Assembly (NCBI RefSeq): GCF_964656455.1
Contig: NC_135717.1
Location: forward strand, 1,674,001 to 1,738,000
Origin: Halichoerus grypus
Taxonomy: Eukaryota; Chordata; Mammalia; Carnivora; Phocidae
Length of the DNA: 64,000 bases
Direction of reading: 5' to 3'
A program made the translations under genes and the position numbers. Positions within the stretch are counted from its first letter, which is position 1. Every line of letters starts with the position of its first letter. Shown piece by piece: positions 48,901-57,140 of the stretch. The notes under the pieces are model-generated. The model was given only the letters and a program-made list of their open reading frames with translations. It did not search any database and was not told where the DNA came from.

Positions 48901-51900
48901 GTGACCATGAGGGGGGTGGTGCAGAGGGAGAAGCAGGCTCCCCGCTGAGCTGGGAGCCCGATGCGGGGCTCGATCCCAGGACCCCGGGATCATGACCCGT
49001 GCCGAAGACAGTCGCCCAACCGACTGAGCCACCCAGGCGCCCCTTGAGGACAAATTTTACCATTGGTTCAATTTAAAAGAATCATTTTCTGAAAAACATA
49101 TGGCAAGAGTATCTTTAACACAAATTGTATGACATTAGTACTTTAGAAACACAACAGAGAGCTTGATGCGTATCATGCAGGCATTCAACAGATAATGATA
49201 AAAGCTATTTTTACCAGGGTAAAAAGAATGTTCAGTGAAAAGACCAGGCTATAAAGGGTATATACCCTGAGGACAGCCACGTAAAAAACATATACATGGG
49301 AAAAAGAAAATAGAGTTGACGCTCAAGCACCATGGGGGTTAGGGGCGCCAACCCCACGCCCTGTACTGCTGAAAATCTACATGTAACTTCTGACGCCCCA
49401 AAAACTTAACTACTAAAGTCTGTTGTTGACTGGAAGCCTCACTGATAATAAAACGTCAATTAATACATGTTTTGTACATATACGATATATCCTAACCTTA
49501 CAATAAAATAAGCCGGAAAAAGAAATGTTAAGAAAGTCAGAAGGAAGACACCTTTCCAGCACGGCACTGTATCTGCCGCGTCTGGCCGGCACCTCGTCGC
49601 TCACAAGTCAAGTGCACGCTAACATGCGGCCGTCGTGTGGAAGTGGTGGGATTATGGGTAAGTTCTCCGTTTATAAAATGTTCGAACTTGCAGTTACGTT
49701 CTTGTACAACAACATTCTCCTCCAAGAGCCAATTCTCATACAACAGTGCAATTTTACTGGTTTGATTACAACTCACTCGTAAGACTTGTGGTAAACAAAC
49801 TCTACCAGCGCAAATCAGTTAGGAAAGATCCTCGGAAGACCCGTGTAAACGGACTTCTCGGAGACAGTACCTAACCCACAAGTCTCTCCAGTCCACACCG
49901 AGCTTCCCTGGAATTAATGAGGCATCACGTAATTTCCCCTCACCTCTGCTGAGCACACAACCTCCAAACTGGTTAGGAGTCCTCGAAAACCCCCACCGAC
50001 CACCTGCTCCACAGGCAGAAACAGCCCATGTGCTCCCCTCCAGCCACCCAGCCAATAGAAAATGTGAAGTGTGGCGTCAGAGGCCCCTGTAAGTCAAACG
50101 ACTGACAGAACATGCATCTCAGGCCATCCTGGGCCCCCGGTGCTACAAGATATTTTAATCCTGACTATTTTAACAAAGAGCCTCTACCCCTGAAGTCTGG
50201 TTATGGTTTTTGAGTGATTCTATAATAAAAACACACAGACAGCAAAAACACTGCAGTTCTTCAGAGGGTAACAGGATCAAGAGTCACGGTCTCCACATAC
50301 CCTGGGGTCCAGGCATTCCCCCTGCGCCTCCAGCCGGCCCTGCTCACAAACAGGCCACCCCTTCAGCCTCTCCCCAGCAAGTGGGATGGGCAAACATCTC
50401 TTTTTGTGTTGCCTTTTTCTTAGGAAGGAAAAAATAATACCAAAACAGAATTCCCCCACCCGGAACACATCACTTTCTTGCTAACCACAAATTCTGGCAA
50501 AATCTGTTCTACACAATAGTGATTCAGTCAGTTCCTCTTTCTTCAAATTGACACATTTTTACCTTGCAAATTGTGTAGGTCTATATGAGAGAGAGTTTAA
50601 AGACCAATAAAGCAAACTTAAATAGTATTTCCACAGCTATCATTATCAAATTAAAATGTGATATTATCCTTGAAAAGACTTACAGTAAAAATTCTTTTGA
50701 AACATTTAAGCCTTCTCTACAGAGCAGATCTTACTCTAGATCCCGGGAGGTAAAGAAAAATAATAATTTCTGCCTACTGAGAGTTTACAATCAAAATGTG
50801 CGTAGTGATGAGGAGGAGGATGGACAGGAAGAGTTTTTTCCCGAATGCAAACCGCACTTTGAGGTATAATTTAACCCAAATGCATACATCTTATGTGACA
50901 GTTCAATGAATTCTGACGAATGTACACCCAGAGAAAAAGCAGGCAAGGGGTGGTGGCTGGGGCCAAGAGACCAAGGAAATCGCCCAGGCATGCAGAGAAG
51001 GTGGGGGCCCCTGTGCAGGAGCTCGGATGATGAGCAGAGCTCAGCCGTGACCCCAGAGAAAACCAGGAGACAAATGGCTGGGAGCTTCCTAACCAGATGG
51101 AATGTATGGAATGCCATCAAGTGAGCCACTCCAACAGAAGTGAAGCTGATTCTCCCGTGTTCTAAAGACAAGTTTAGGTCCATTGGATTGCAGAAAGTGG
51201 GGCCATGATACACAGTGGTCGTTTGTGTGTATTTTTATCAGGGTATGATGCAATCTCAAAAACTCAAATTACACAGTCAAGCATATATCACATTCATCCC
51301 CTGCCATTCTTACCCTATGTCCCAACTGCTGAACTTTAGAACCTCAAAACAGGACCTGAAATAAAATCTCATCCTGCACAGAGAACAGGATGTTCCCATT
51401 GGGTATTGTGATAGTAATAATTTTAACATAAAATCCCCAAAGGGTCTATGTTCAAAATGAAAAAAGAAACGCAACAAATCTATAAGGAAAAAGACACACT
51501 CCTAAGAAAAGGGGCAAGAGATACTAACGGTGAGTCAGTTCAGAGAGGCCACACAAGATGAAACTATGACAAGAAACTAAACTCCACTAATACTAGAGGA
51601 AAAGAAGTCCAAACATAAATGAAACACTTTCTGAATGTTTGTAAGTCTGAAGGGAGTTTATAAGAATGGTAGTTAGCATCCAGGAGGTTACGAGGAAATG
51701 ATGTTCTTAATAGGGCCTCGACAGTCACAGGGATAAACTGGTAGGAGCCCCCACAGAGGATGAGGTGTGGGTGTCCGCTAAAACAAAAGATGTGTACACC
51801 CATGAGCCGGCGATGCCCCCCCAGGGCAGCTACTTGTACAGGCACAATAACACGCCCTCCCCCCACAAAGCGGTCCACAACCTAAGCCCTGGAAACTGGA

Positions 51901-53966
51901 TTTGTTGTTTCCACAGTAAAGGGGAACTAAGGTAGCAGATGGAATTCAGGTGGCCAACCGGTGGACCTTTAAATAGGCCACGGGTTGTGGTTTATCCAGG
52001 TGGGCCCAATGTAGTCCAGGGGTCCTCAAAAGTGGAAGAAGTAGACAAGAAAACGGGAACCAAAGAAATGACAGCATGAGAAAGACGTGGCCCATGGTTG
52101 CTGGAGAAAGGGGACCATCATCAGCCAAGGAATGTGGGAGGCGTCTGCAAGCTAGAAAGGCCAGAAAACGGATTTCCCCCTAGGGCCTCCAGAAGGAACG
52201 CAGCCCTGCCCACACCTGAGAAGTAGCTGAGGGAAACCTATTTTGGACTACTGACCTCCATCCAGATCTGTGAGACGATAAATCTGTGCAAGCTACCACG
52301 TTTGTAGTAAGTTGTTACAGCCGCGGCAGAAAACTAACACACTGCCCTAGGGGAATAAATATTTATTTAGTTTGTTCTCAGGCGCCTGGGCGGCTCAGTT
52401 GGTTAAGCATCTGCCTTCAGCTTAGGTCATGATTCCGGGGTCCTGGGATTGAGTCCGGGGAGTCTGCTTCTCCCTCTGCCCCTCACCCCGCTCGTTCTCT
52501 CTCTCTCAAATAAATAAAATCTTAAAAAAAAAAAAAAAGTGTGCTCTACCACTTCACCTGCCTCATAGGATGGTCAGAAGGTTTTAAGTGGAATGAAATG
52601 ACAGGCTACATACCAACAGTCAGTGAACCCCACCTGAGACTCACCCGGCTACAGAACAGCACTCCATGAACTGTCCGCATGGTGAGCACACCTAATAAAA
52701 TCACCACGACCCCAAAGAAGGGCAACTACCATGGTTATTCCTCGCGAAGTCACAGGGAAAGCAAGCTTGAGAGCTCGTGCCATCCATACATGGCGGCCAG
52801 CGGGTGAGTCCTGCATGACACATCCAACCGCAGGACCCACGCGTGCAAAGAGACCCCCGAGCCACCACCACATCCAGCAACTGTGAACTGCTTCACAATC
52901 CGAGTGGAAATAAGCCAATGACGGCCTCCCATCCCCAAGAGTGACCAGCCAAGGGTTCCAGGCTGGGGCCCTGGTATCCGTGAGGCCGACTGCCCACGCT
53001 GGGCTCAAACATGTGACCTCGAGAACACAGTGTTCTAACCAACAGCAAGAGCCATCACATGCTTCCCCTTACACAGCTACAAATGAAATGAAAAATAACT
53101 AAAAACCACTTCTGGAGATGGGGGACTTCTAGACGCAGACTCACCCAGGAGCTTTTGTATCAATGAGTCCAGTCCAATGCCCCCCCCCCCCCCCCGGCAG
53201 CTTCCCTGCCACTCCCGTCCCTTCTCTCCCTAATGAACAATCATTCTGGGAGCCCTCCAGAACTCACAGCCCCCTGGGGACACCTCGCCAGACCCCCCCC
53301 CCCGCGGAGTCCCGCAGCCTTGTGCCCGCCCCCGCCCCGCGCCCAGCAGCAGCAGTAACTCCTACCGACACTGCCCCTAAACTCTTCTCCAGTTAGAGGA
53401 CGACAGGAGGGAACTTTTCAGGGGGAGCATCCTGGCAAAGCCAAGCCTCGCGCACGCTTCTCCGCGCTTACGCTCATCCACTTAGGGCAGAAGCACCGAT
53501 AGCGAAGTGATGTCGGTCTGCCGAGGAGAACTCTCAAGTCCTGGGCCCCGCGCAATTTCTTGTCCGAGCCCCGCAAGTCCGGCGGCTGCGCCCCACGCTG
53601 CCGGCCGGGGCGGCACCGCGGGGAGAGGGCTGGGGGGACGGGGGGGGACGGGCCTCCGCCCCGACGGGCCCGCACAGGGAGGCGCGGCCAGGACAAACCT
53701 GAGCAGGTGCTCGGGTCCCCGGGCCCGCGGCGCGCTCGTCAGCGTGGCAGGGGCGCGCGGGGCGCCAGAGGGCAGCCAAGGAGCCGAGGGCGGCGGGGTC
53801 ACAGGGTGGGGGCCGCGGGGCCGGGGCCGCGCGCGGGAGCAGGGGGCCCGCCAGCCATACCTGCCGCGGGCGGGTCCGCCTCCTCGTCAGCCTCCGCCTC
53901 AGCTGCCGCCGCGACTAACGCCGCGCCTGCCTCCCCCGACAGCCGGTCCATCACGCCGCCAGTCAT
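16030..53966 (-). CDS. SNX8: SNX8, sorting nexin 8 (PX-BAR), eleven coding exons
   Basis: Coding exons in transcript order: 53966-53861, 31396-31206, 28782-28665, 28401-28280, 26430-26350, 25406-25246, 24682-24550, 21789-21721, 18123-17974, 17617-17468 and 16140-16030. They total 1392 nt, 463 residues plus stop, against 465 in human. All phases join and ten exon boundaries use standard signals; intron 6 needs a GC donor. SNX8 is a peripheral endosomal membrane protein, related to yeast Mvp1, that drives endosome-to-Golgi transport and tubulation. Order of parts: acidic/alanine-rich N-terminus (1-50), PX domain (about 60-180, with RRYNDF 107-112, PPK 132-134 and the RRRAL region 147-151), then a BAR domain (about 200-440). 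No transmembrane segment is visible. The start ATG at 53966-53964 lies in the CpG island, and a second in-frame ATG follows at codon 6. Identification is very secure. Confidence 0.97.
16141..17467 (-). other. SNX8: SNX8 intron 10
   Basis: GC-rich unique intronic sequence of 1.3 kb. No exon or clear repeat is supported. Confidence 0.6.
17468..17617 (-). CDS. SNX8: SNX8 exon 10 (residues 378-427)
   Basis: Acceptor CCGCAG and donor GAG|GTGGGT; 150 nt, phase 0 at both ends. It encodes [14 protein letters not shown] and IQGHKE, the last long BAR helix, nearly identical to human. Confidence 0.95.
17974..18123 (-). CDS. SNX8: SNX8 exon 9 (residues 328-377)
   Basis: Acceptor GCACAG and donor GAG|GTGCTT; 150 nt, phase 0. 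It encodes [18 protein letters not shown], a BAR-domain helix, and ends LESRIVE. The donor is weaker than average (GTGCTT). Confidence 0.95.
18900..21480. repeat. CA/CATG-rich tandem array with ~95-125-bp higher-order units
   Basis: A simple (CA)n at 18906-18930 grades into units containing, in order, acgcgctcgtgcataccctc, acattcacacgcatgcacatg, catacacaaatgcatgcact and cacacgtgcgcgtgtacac. The sequence is nearly continuous alternating purine-pyrimidine, with repeated CACGTG, GCGCGT and ATGCAT. It is free of stops in several frames for hundreds of codons (a frame of 1127 codons begins upstream at 18597); this follows from its composition and no gene is implied. Confidence 0.95.
19583..20560. 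repeat. Recent tandem duplication in the CA-rich array, 498-bp offset
   Basis: The block from about 19583 to 20062 recurs at about 20081 to 20560 at exactly 498 bp. The distinctive catatgtgcgtgtgtacattc is at 19611 and 20109, and ctcatgcacatacacacg at 20013 matches ctcatacacatacacacg at 20511 with two base changes. Long stretches translate identically in both copies. Confidence 0.88.
21721..21789 (-). CDS. SNX8: SNX8 exon 8 (residues 305-327)
   Basis: Acceptor TTTTCTAG and donor AAA|GTGAGT; 69 nt, phase 0. It encodes [15 protein letters not shown] and ends LLQSYK, matching human. It lies only about 240 bp from the large CA-rich array in intron 8. Skipping it would keep the frame. Confidence 0.95.
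21790..24549 (-). other. SNX8: SNX8 intron 7
   Basis: 2.76 kb of intron. No CanSINE and no supported exon. Some stretches may be old repeats, but I cannot name them. Confidence 0.6.
24550..24682 (-). CDS. SNX8: SNX8 exon 7 (residues 260-304)
   Basis: Acceptor CCCTTAG precedes T-GCT-TTG, whose first base completes Ser260. Donor CAG|GTGAGT follows 24550. It encodes [12 protein letters not shown] and [12 protein letters not shown], as in human. Its start phase forces the GC donor in the preceding intron. Confidence 0.94.
24683..25245 (-). other. SNX8: SNX8 intron 6, predicted GC-AG type
   Basis: On the minus strand it begins GCAGGT (25245-25240) after exon bases CTGAG, and ends CCCTTAG (24683). 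Both flanking exons match human SNX8 residue for residue across the junction, Lys-Glu-Leu-Ser-Ala-Leu-Gly (KELSAIGS in human), only if GC is used. Confidence 0.82.
25246..25406 (-). CDS. SNX8: SNX8 exon 6 (residues 207-260)
   Basis: Acceptor CTGCCAG precedes GACTTC. It encodes [25 protein letters not shown] and LLVFGKEL, then AG of the split serine codon. The intron then begins GCAGGT, not GT. The nearest GT, four bases further on, would add two codons and shift the downstream frame to an early stop. Confidence 0.9.
26350..26430 (-). CDS. SNX8: SNX8 exon 5 (residues 180-206)
   Basis: Acceptor CTTTTGCAG precedes GACGTGCAG; donor AAG|GTACTT. It is 81 nt, 27 codons, encoding [20 protein letters not shown], the linker between the PX and BAR domains. 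It differs from human at only a few sites. Confidence 0.94.
26431..28279 (-). other. SNX8: SNX8 intron 4
   Basis: Contains a CanSINE (28031-28225) and a diverged MIR-like stretch near 26985-27130. Otherwise unique. Confidence 0.6.
28031..28225 (+). repeat. CanSINE
   Basis: Head ggcgcctgggtggctcagtc and a poly(A) tail; the target duplication atgccaggca is on both sides (28020-28029 and 28226-28235). It is antisense to SNX8, in intron 4. Confidence 0.95.
28280..28401 (-). CDS. SNX8: SNX8 exon 4 (residues 139-179)
   Basis: Acceptor CCCGCAG and donor CCT|GTGAGT. It encodes [18 protein letters not shown] and ends FLSFSGP, the C-terminal helices of the PX domain. The first codon is split with exon 3. 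Confidence 0.95.
28665..28782 (-). CDS. SNX8: SNX8 exon 3 (residues 100-139)
   Basis: Acceptor CTCTTGCAG and donor GGGAG|GTAAAG. It encodes [13 protein letters not shown] with the RRYNDF phosphoinositide-binding motif and ALPPKR with the PPK loop: the lipid-binding centre of the PX domain. Confidence 0.95.
29440..29815 (+). repeat. Old LINE-1-like 3' end
   Basis: It carries gggggcagggggatatggga, followed by aatctcggttccttccactc and a terminal A-rich run. A second copy of the same family is at 61570-61815 in the same orientation. Confidence 0.6.
30531..30724 (+). repeat. CanSINE
   Basis: Head gggcgcctgggtggctcagt with a long A-tail. Perfect 14-bp target duplication gaaagagaacggag at 30517-30530 and 30725-30738, so it is a young insertion. 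Confidence 0.96.
31206..31396 (-). CDS. SNX8: SNX8 exon 2 (residues 36-99)
   Basis: Acceptor CTTCTCCAG and donor CAG|GTGAGG. It encodes [20 protein letters not shown], then the start of the PX domain through HVEYEVSSQ. The stretch between DLPTPQ and SRMQMPQ is about five residues shorter than in human and unlike it, so this region is poorly conserved. Confidence 0.94.
32013..32196 (+). repeat. CanSINE
   Basis: gtgcctgggtggctcagtcg head and A-rich tail; target duplication aaaaagtctgtttg at 31999-32012 and after 32196. Confidence 0.95.
32405..32605 (-). repeat. CanSINE, antisense
   Basis: T-run and taagattttatttatttatt at the left, gccacccaggcgccccc at the right; target duplication atgatttactt on both sides. 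Confidence 0.95.
33045..33380. repeat. Degenerate (TG)n / TATG-rich simple repeat
   Basis: About 335 bp of TG-rich sequence with interspersed tgtgcatgtgtg and gtacatgtgtg motifs, similar in style but opposite in strand to the CA-rich array of intron 8. Confidence 0.9.
34030..34865 (+). repeat. LINE-1 3' region
   Basis: L1 signature order: aaatgggcaaaggatttgca, gatgctcaacatcactgacc, ggatgtccacacagagacc, gatgaaccttgaaaacatg, aagaagccaggcacaaggac. It is frame-broken. Confidence 0.85.
34869..35070 (+). repeat. CanSINE
   Basis: Head gggcgcctaggtggctcagt; tail of aaataaataaataaaatc. It lies immediately at the end of the L1 segment. Confidence 0.93.
35238..35438 (+). repeat. CanSINE
   Basis: Head ggcacccaggtggctcagtt and a long A-tail; an imperfect target duplication resembling gaggccatattgg / caggccatactgg indicates an older copy. 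Confidence 0.93.
35455..35795 (+). repeat. MaLR-like LTR fragment
   Basis: It carries ggagtcctcataagaagagg, gacttccgacctccagggct and aatttgtggtgctttgtcat: the order seen in mammalian MST/MLT1-type LTR ends. Related copies are at 51880-52345, 59600-60485 and (inverted) 62305-62735. Subfamily is not assigned. No coding remnant is seen. Confidence 0.55.
36464..36690 (+). repeat. CanSINE
   Basis: Head ggtgcctgggtggctcagtc, the ggtcgtaagatcaagccc variant B region and a CT-rich tail; the older subfamily type. Confidence 0.92.
37359..37542 (-). repeat. CanSINE, antisense
   Basis: ttaagattttttcttattta at the left and gagccacccaggtgccct at the right; 15-bp target duplication aaaacaagggaattt on both sides. 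Confidence 0.95.
39119..39480. promoter_or_regulatory. CpG-dense block inside SNX8 intron 1
   Basis: About 360 bp with frequent CpG and high GC surrounded by lower-CpG intron, with no repeat signature. It could be an internal CpG island, enhancer or alternative first exon region. No exon can be placed, so the function is open. Confidence 0.35.
39717..40600 (+). repeat. MER5A-type DNA transposon split by a LINE-1 3' end
   Basis: The left part, with gtgtgcatcagaatcacc (about 39748-39765), is MER5A-like. The right part, gttgctgggctctgcgccag through acagtttgagaaccac (about 40478-40586), completes it. Between them, 39790-40470 is an L1 3' end with tggatgaaccttgaggacac and gtgaaagaagccagacacaa. 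Confidence 0.75.
41138..41309 (+). repeat. CanSINE
   Basis: Head ggcgcctgtgtggctcagtc; target duplication aaagaaaaccactcc on both sides. Confidence 0.93.
41560..42480 (-). repeat. Old LINE-1 fragments, antisense (diverged)
   Basis: cacataagtggaatcgagct, followed by a diverged copy of the antisense L1 3' segment to catcgcactcccatgag. It is heavily mutated, so the boundaries are approximate. Confidence 0.5.
42885..43085 (+). repeat. CanSINE
   Basis: ggcacctgggtggctccgtc head and gagccccatgtcgggctccc; the tail is GA-rich (agagagagagcaagagag) rather than poly(A). Confidence 0.9.
44440..45500 (+). repeat. LINE-1 3' region
   Basis: Contains the L1 order acttcatcaaaattaaaggt, gaaggatttgaatacacatt, ctcagtgaagaaagccaggc and a terminal ctgaactggatacttcaaat. 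The open reading frame is disrupted. Confidence 0.85.
45930..46130 (+). repeat. MIR SINE
   Basis: tgaatgctttacataacatc, cccattttacagatgc, caaggctcagct and gaggtcacagagctggcaag follow the MIR consensus order. Confidence 0.8.
46215..46370 (-). repeat. MIR SINE, antisense
   Basis: tgactatgggccaacagctc, ctcagttttctcgtcc and ctaaaatggggaccat, the antisense MIR core. Confidence 0.7.
47260..47460 (-). repeat. MIR SINE, antisense
   Basis: cctcggtttccccatccata, aagtgggggtgatagac and tcgcagggttactgtgaagg follow the antisense MIR core. Confidence 0.75.
48852..49043 (-). repeat. CanSINE, antisense
   Basis: T-run plus taaagattttattcgcccac at the left and gagccacccaggcgcccc at the right; a partial gaggacaa duplication flanks it. 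Confidence 0.93.
49312..49600 (+). repeat. Tigger-type (Tc1/mariner) DNA transposon fossil
   Basis: ggggttaggggcgccaaccc, ccaaaaacttaactactaaa, tgttgactggaagcctcact and ttacaataaaataagccgga match a widespread non-autonomous Tigger-like family. The right end is degraded. Confidence 0.55.
51880..52345 (+). repeat. MaLR-like LTR fragment
   Basis: ccaggtgggcccaatgtag, cagccaaggaatgtgggagg, cagaaggaacgcagccctgc and tagtaagttgttacagccgc are in the same order as the copies at 35455 and 60150. Confidence 0.55.
52379..52538 (+). repeat. CanSINE, slightly truncated
   Basis: Head ggcgcctgggcggctcagtt; it lacks part of the middle (gattgagtccggggagtctg joins directly). A-tail to 52538. Confidence 0.92.
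53170..53330. repeat. Poly(C) runs upstream of the SNX8 promoter island
   Basis: Two long C-runs, at about 53179-53195 and 53289-53302, in otherwise unique GC-rich sequence of intron 1. Length may be unreliable in assembly. Confidence 0.8.
53861..53966 (-). CDS. SNX8: SNX8 exon 1 (residues 1-36)
   Basis: The ATG is at 53966-53964 and the donor is GCAG|GTATGG after 53861. It encodes MTGGVMDRL, then an alanine/glutamate-rich stretch ending [10 protein letters not shown], as in human. An upstream in-frame ATG at 54023 reads through arginine-rich sequence and is less likely to be used. Confidence 0.9.
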
Positions 53967-53999
53967 GTGAGCGCGCGCCACGTGACTTCCTCCGCGCCG

Positions 54000-54190
54000 G
54001 CCGGCCCGCCACGCCACGCCCACCTCGGCACGCCCCGCCCGGGCCCGGCCCGGTCACGCCCTCGGCACGCCCCTTGCCTGGCCTCGGCACGCCTACCCAG
54101 GGCCTGCCACGCCCCTTGCCTGCCCTCACCACGCCCACCCCGGGCCTGGCACGCCCCTTGTCCGGCCTCGCCCCGCCCCGCCCCGGCCAC
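54000..54190. repeat. GC-rich short minisatellite in the SNX8 upstream region
   Basis: The phrase cacgccccttg recurs near 54067, 54109 and 54150, each about 41-42 bp apart, with related cacgcc phrases before it. Each unit carries one CACGCCC box. Confidence 0.75.
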
Positions 54191-54259
54191 GCGGCCACCT
54201 GAGGCCTGGCCCGCGCTCCCGCCCGCGCTCCCGCTCCCCGCCTCGGGCTCGCAGCCGGC

Positions 54260-54740
54260 GCCGCTCGCCCACTCATTCAGCCGCTCGCTCGGCCGCTTGC
54301 CGTCACACTCACCCCTTGTCCGCTCACTCGGACTTCCGCGTGGGCCGCACCCCGCCCCCGCACCCCGCCCCACGCGCCCCTCGCTCACCCCTCAGCCCTT
54401 CCCCAGGCTCTCGCCCCGCCCCTCACTTACGCACCCACCCTCCACTCACTCATTTGTTCCGCACCCGCGTTCATGCATTCATCCACCCTCCCACCCCCGC
54501 TCACTCACTCACTCGCCCCCCACTGGCTCGCTCATTCACTCATCTGCCCACCCCCTTACTCACCCACACCCTCACTCGTTCACTCCCTCGCTCGCTCGCT
54601 CATTCATCCGTCCCCTGCCTTGCTCACTCACTCACCCACACACTCACTCACTTATTCACCCCCTCGCTGGCTGACTGGCTCACTCATTCATCCATCCACC
54701 CACTCGCTCACCTGCTCTCTCGCACACCCGCCTTACCCGG
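54260..54740. repeat. Degenerate (CTCA)n tetranucleotide tract
   Basis: ctcactcactcactcgcc, gctcgctcgctcattcatcc and cactcactcaccc runs form an interrupted TCAC/TCGC/TCAT repeat of about 480 bp directly upstream of the SNX8 island. It is stop-free in some frames but not coding. Confidence 0.88.
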
Positions 54741-54759
54741 TCACCCCCCCACACTGCCC

Positions 54760-55715
54760 CTCCCCGCCCGGAGGGCAGGCTGCCCAGTGCTGGGAGCCGA
54801 GGATACCTGGGTGCATTAGGTGCCGCCCCCAATCTGGAGGACAGAACACCAGAGCAAGTGTCCTGGCTGTTCCAAAGTGAGGCTGCGGGGGCTCAGGGAA
54901 GGGACGAAGGGACCCCTGGGTGGGGCGGAGCCCGAGCTGACGCCGGGGATGAGGAGTTAAGCACCAGGAGGAGGCAGCGGCCTCTGGCAGGCACAAAGTC
55001 TCCGAGGCATCCAGCAGCTGCAGACACTGCGGTCCTCCTGGAGCTAAGAGTGTGGGTGTAGAAATGGCAGAAGAGGAAGCTGGGGCACCAGGAAGGGCTC
55101 CATCCAGGAGGGCCTCCTTTCCAAAGCAAGGAGCTGGGACCTCCTGATTCTGATGCCTACCAACACCCGCTGGGAGCTGGCTACAGCGATCAAGAGCCCA
55201 GACCCGGCTCTGGGTCCTCCCCCAGGAAGTCCTTCTCCTGGCTACAGCTACTGGACCCTGCCCAGGTTACCCATGACCGCACCCAGGACGTCCCTGCAAG
55301 CTGACACAGTCAGAGACGCTCTCCTCCACCATAACCTGGCAAGTGCTGGTCCCTGCTACTCATCGGCTTCCCCAAGTCACAGGGGGACACTGCGGATCCT
55401 GTGATACACAGCCCCCCTCGGATGCTGCTTCCTTCCACCCCATGGCCTTCCTTTCAGCTGCTCTTGCCTCAACTGATGTGCTCAGCACTTTCCCTGACTC
55501 CGCAACTCTCCACCCCCCAGACACACACACACTCTCTGCTAACGTCCCCTATTAGCCAGCTCGTATCTCTGTCCCTCACGAGAGGATACGGTCTTTACTA
55601 AATGTCTAAGAGTTCACTGCACTTTCCAGAAACTGTAAAGCACTGTACAAGTGCACAGACATTATTCAAGAATGATAACATAAATGTATTATTTTAACAG
55701 CCCTAACACAACCTC
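54760..55715. other. Intergenic, upstream of SNX8; nothing recognised
   Basis: Unique sequence without a supported exon or clear repeat. By human synteny the next gene would be EIF3B, but no EIF3B exon is seen in this window. Confidence 0.5.
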
Positions 55716-55717
55716 TA

Positions 55718-55900
55718 GCTCAGTGGTTCTGGATCTTTGCTGCACTTTCCAATCACCTGGGGAGAGTTCGAATATACTTAGCCTGGAGCTCACCCCCAGA
55801 AGTTCTGATTTAATTCATCTGGGATGTGGCCCAGACTTGGGATTTTTTATTTTTTAAAGCTCCCCAGATGATTCTAATGTGCAGCCCAAGTTGAAAATTT
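55718..55900 (+). repeat. hAT-Charlie non-autonomous DNA transposon (MER5/MER58-like)
   Basis: cagtggttctggatctttgc, caatcacctggggagag, ccccagaagttctgatttaa and the mirrored ccagatgattctaatgtgca are diagnostic of this group; the exact subfamily is uncertain. Confidence 0.75.
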
Positions 55901-56894
55901 TATTCCTGCAAACATTGCCTGAGCATTTCCTAGGTACCGAATTTTTTTGGGGGAGGGGGGCCCAAGGATACAACAGGATTCTCACAGCAGAGCAAAGAAG
56001 CTGTTAGGGCTGGAAACATAGGTGTGTGGGAGGAAAGGGGAACAAGCCGTGGGTTCTGACATGACCAGTTCTGAATGCCTCCAGAAAAGGGAACTCGGTC
56101 CTTACAGGTTGTGGGCCCCATTGTCAGATATCTCCAACCGTTAGAAAGTTCTTGGAAACATGCACTGAAACGTGTCTGCCTGCAACTTCTTTAGATCCTC
56201 ACCAAAGAAGACTGATCCTTACACCATTTCTGTTTCATTCGGGGAACAGCAAACAGAAAACCAGAATTTCTGACTTTTAAAACCTTTCGATTAATGGCAA
56301 GAATCCAATTATATTAAGACTGTTCATCCATTGCTCCAGTCACATTGGCCGCTTTCCATTTAGGAAACTGAGAACGACAGAGGCAAACTGACGATTTGGA
56401 ACACACAGCGGAGTCGGGACTCGGGACTTCACGACGCAGGTGGACACACAGAAAGGGGCTATTATCAGCTGTCCTACCAAAATGCAAGGATTTCCACGTC
56501 CTGCTCAGGAGCTTTCAAAAGAGTTGTTAAAATGTTTTGAGTACTGTATCCTCGACTATCAATCTAGTTGATGTAGATTTGTCGGGATAAGTGATATCAT
56601 GCTGCGGTATTTCCAAGACCTGAAATAACAAGGGGATTATGCCCACCACGGTCACTCGGAAACCCAGGACGATGGAGCGGCCACCGTCAGGGATTTCTGC
56701 CATCGTGACAGAGGGAAAGCTCCCTGGAGGGTCCAGCGTGAGCACTGAAATGCTCTGGCCCAGAAGTGACACAACACTCCACTTACAACTCCTTGGCCAG
56801 AACTGGTGACGTGGAGGGTTGACACCACCACGTGCCTGGAGGACAGAAAGCCAGAAATATTTTGCAAACAGCTGTGAATACTAGCCACACTAAC

Positions 56895-57140
56895 CAAACT
56901 AGCATTTACTGAATGCCTGCTTACTATGTACCTACTATGGGCTTTTTATGGGAGACTCCCCGAAGCCCCACAATAAATCTACAAAACAGTAGCACAATTG
57001 TCTCCGTTTTCCAGACAACTAAGGCAGAAAAGTCCAACACACTGTGATGGCAGAGCCAGTCCATAGAGGAGCTGGGATTTGAACCCGGGCTGTCTGGTGC
57101 TGGAGACCACCCTCATAGCCCCTGTGGCATTACCCGATGC
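56895..57140 (+). repeat. MIR SINE
   Basis: agcatttactgaatgcctgc, cttactatgtacctac, ttttccagacaactaaggca and gggatttgaacccgggctgt are in MIR order. It is nearly full length. Confidence 0.85.

Larger units (their letters stand above)
31397..53860 (-). other. SNX8: SNX8 intron 1 (22.5 kb)
   Basis: The largest intron, occupied by CanSINEs, LINE-1 3' ends, MIRs, DNA-transposon fossils and MaLR-like LTRs, listed separately. Stretches with no assignment include about 37550-38840, 42490-42880, 43090-44430, 45500-45930, 47460-48850 and 49780-51880. Open frames in them are short and lack domains. Confidence 0.8.
53500..54250 (-). promoter_or_regulatory. SNX8: SNX8 CpG-island promoter
   Basis: A strongly CpG-rich island covering exon 1 and upstream sequence. 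On the minus strand GTCACGTGGC lies at 53986-53977, 11 to 20 bases before the ATG. Upstream there are repeated CACGCCC/CCCCGCCC boxes (Sp1/KLF type). No TATA box is seen. Transcription probably starts within about 53970-54100. Confidence 0.8.

Noticed and set aside
53861..54023. An upstream in-frame ATG at 54023 as the SNX8 start
   Set aside because: The downstream ATG at 53966 gives MTGGVMD, which matches the human MTGRAMD start; the added upstream residues are arginine/glycine-rich and have no human counterpart.
54316..54819. Open frames of 135-235 codons upstream of SNX8
   Set aside because: They lie in the CTCA tetranucleotide tract and CpG island; low-complexity His/Ser/Leu/Pro repeats without domain or splice support.
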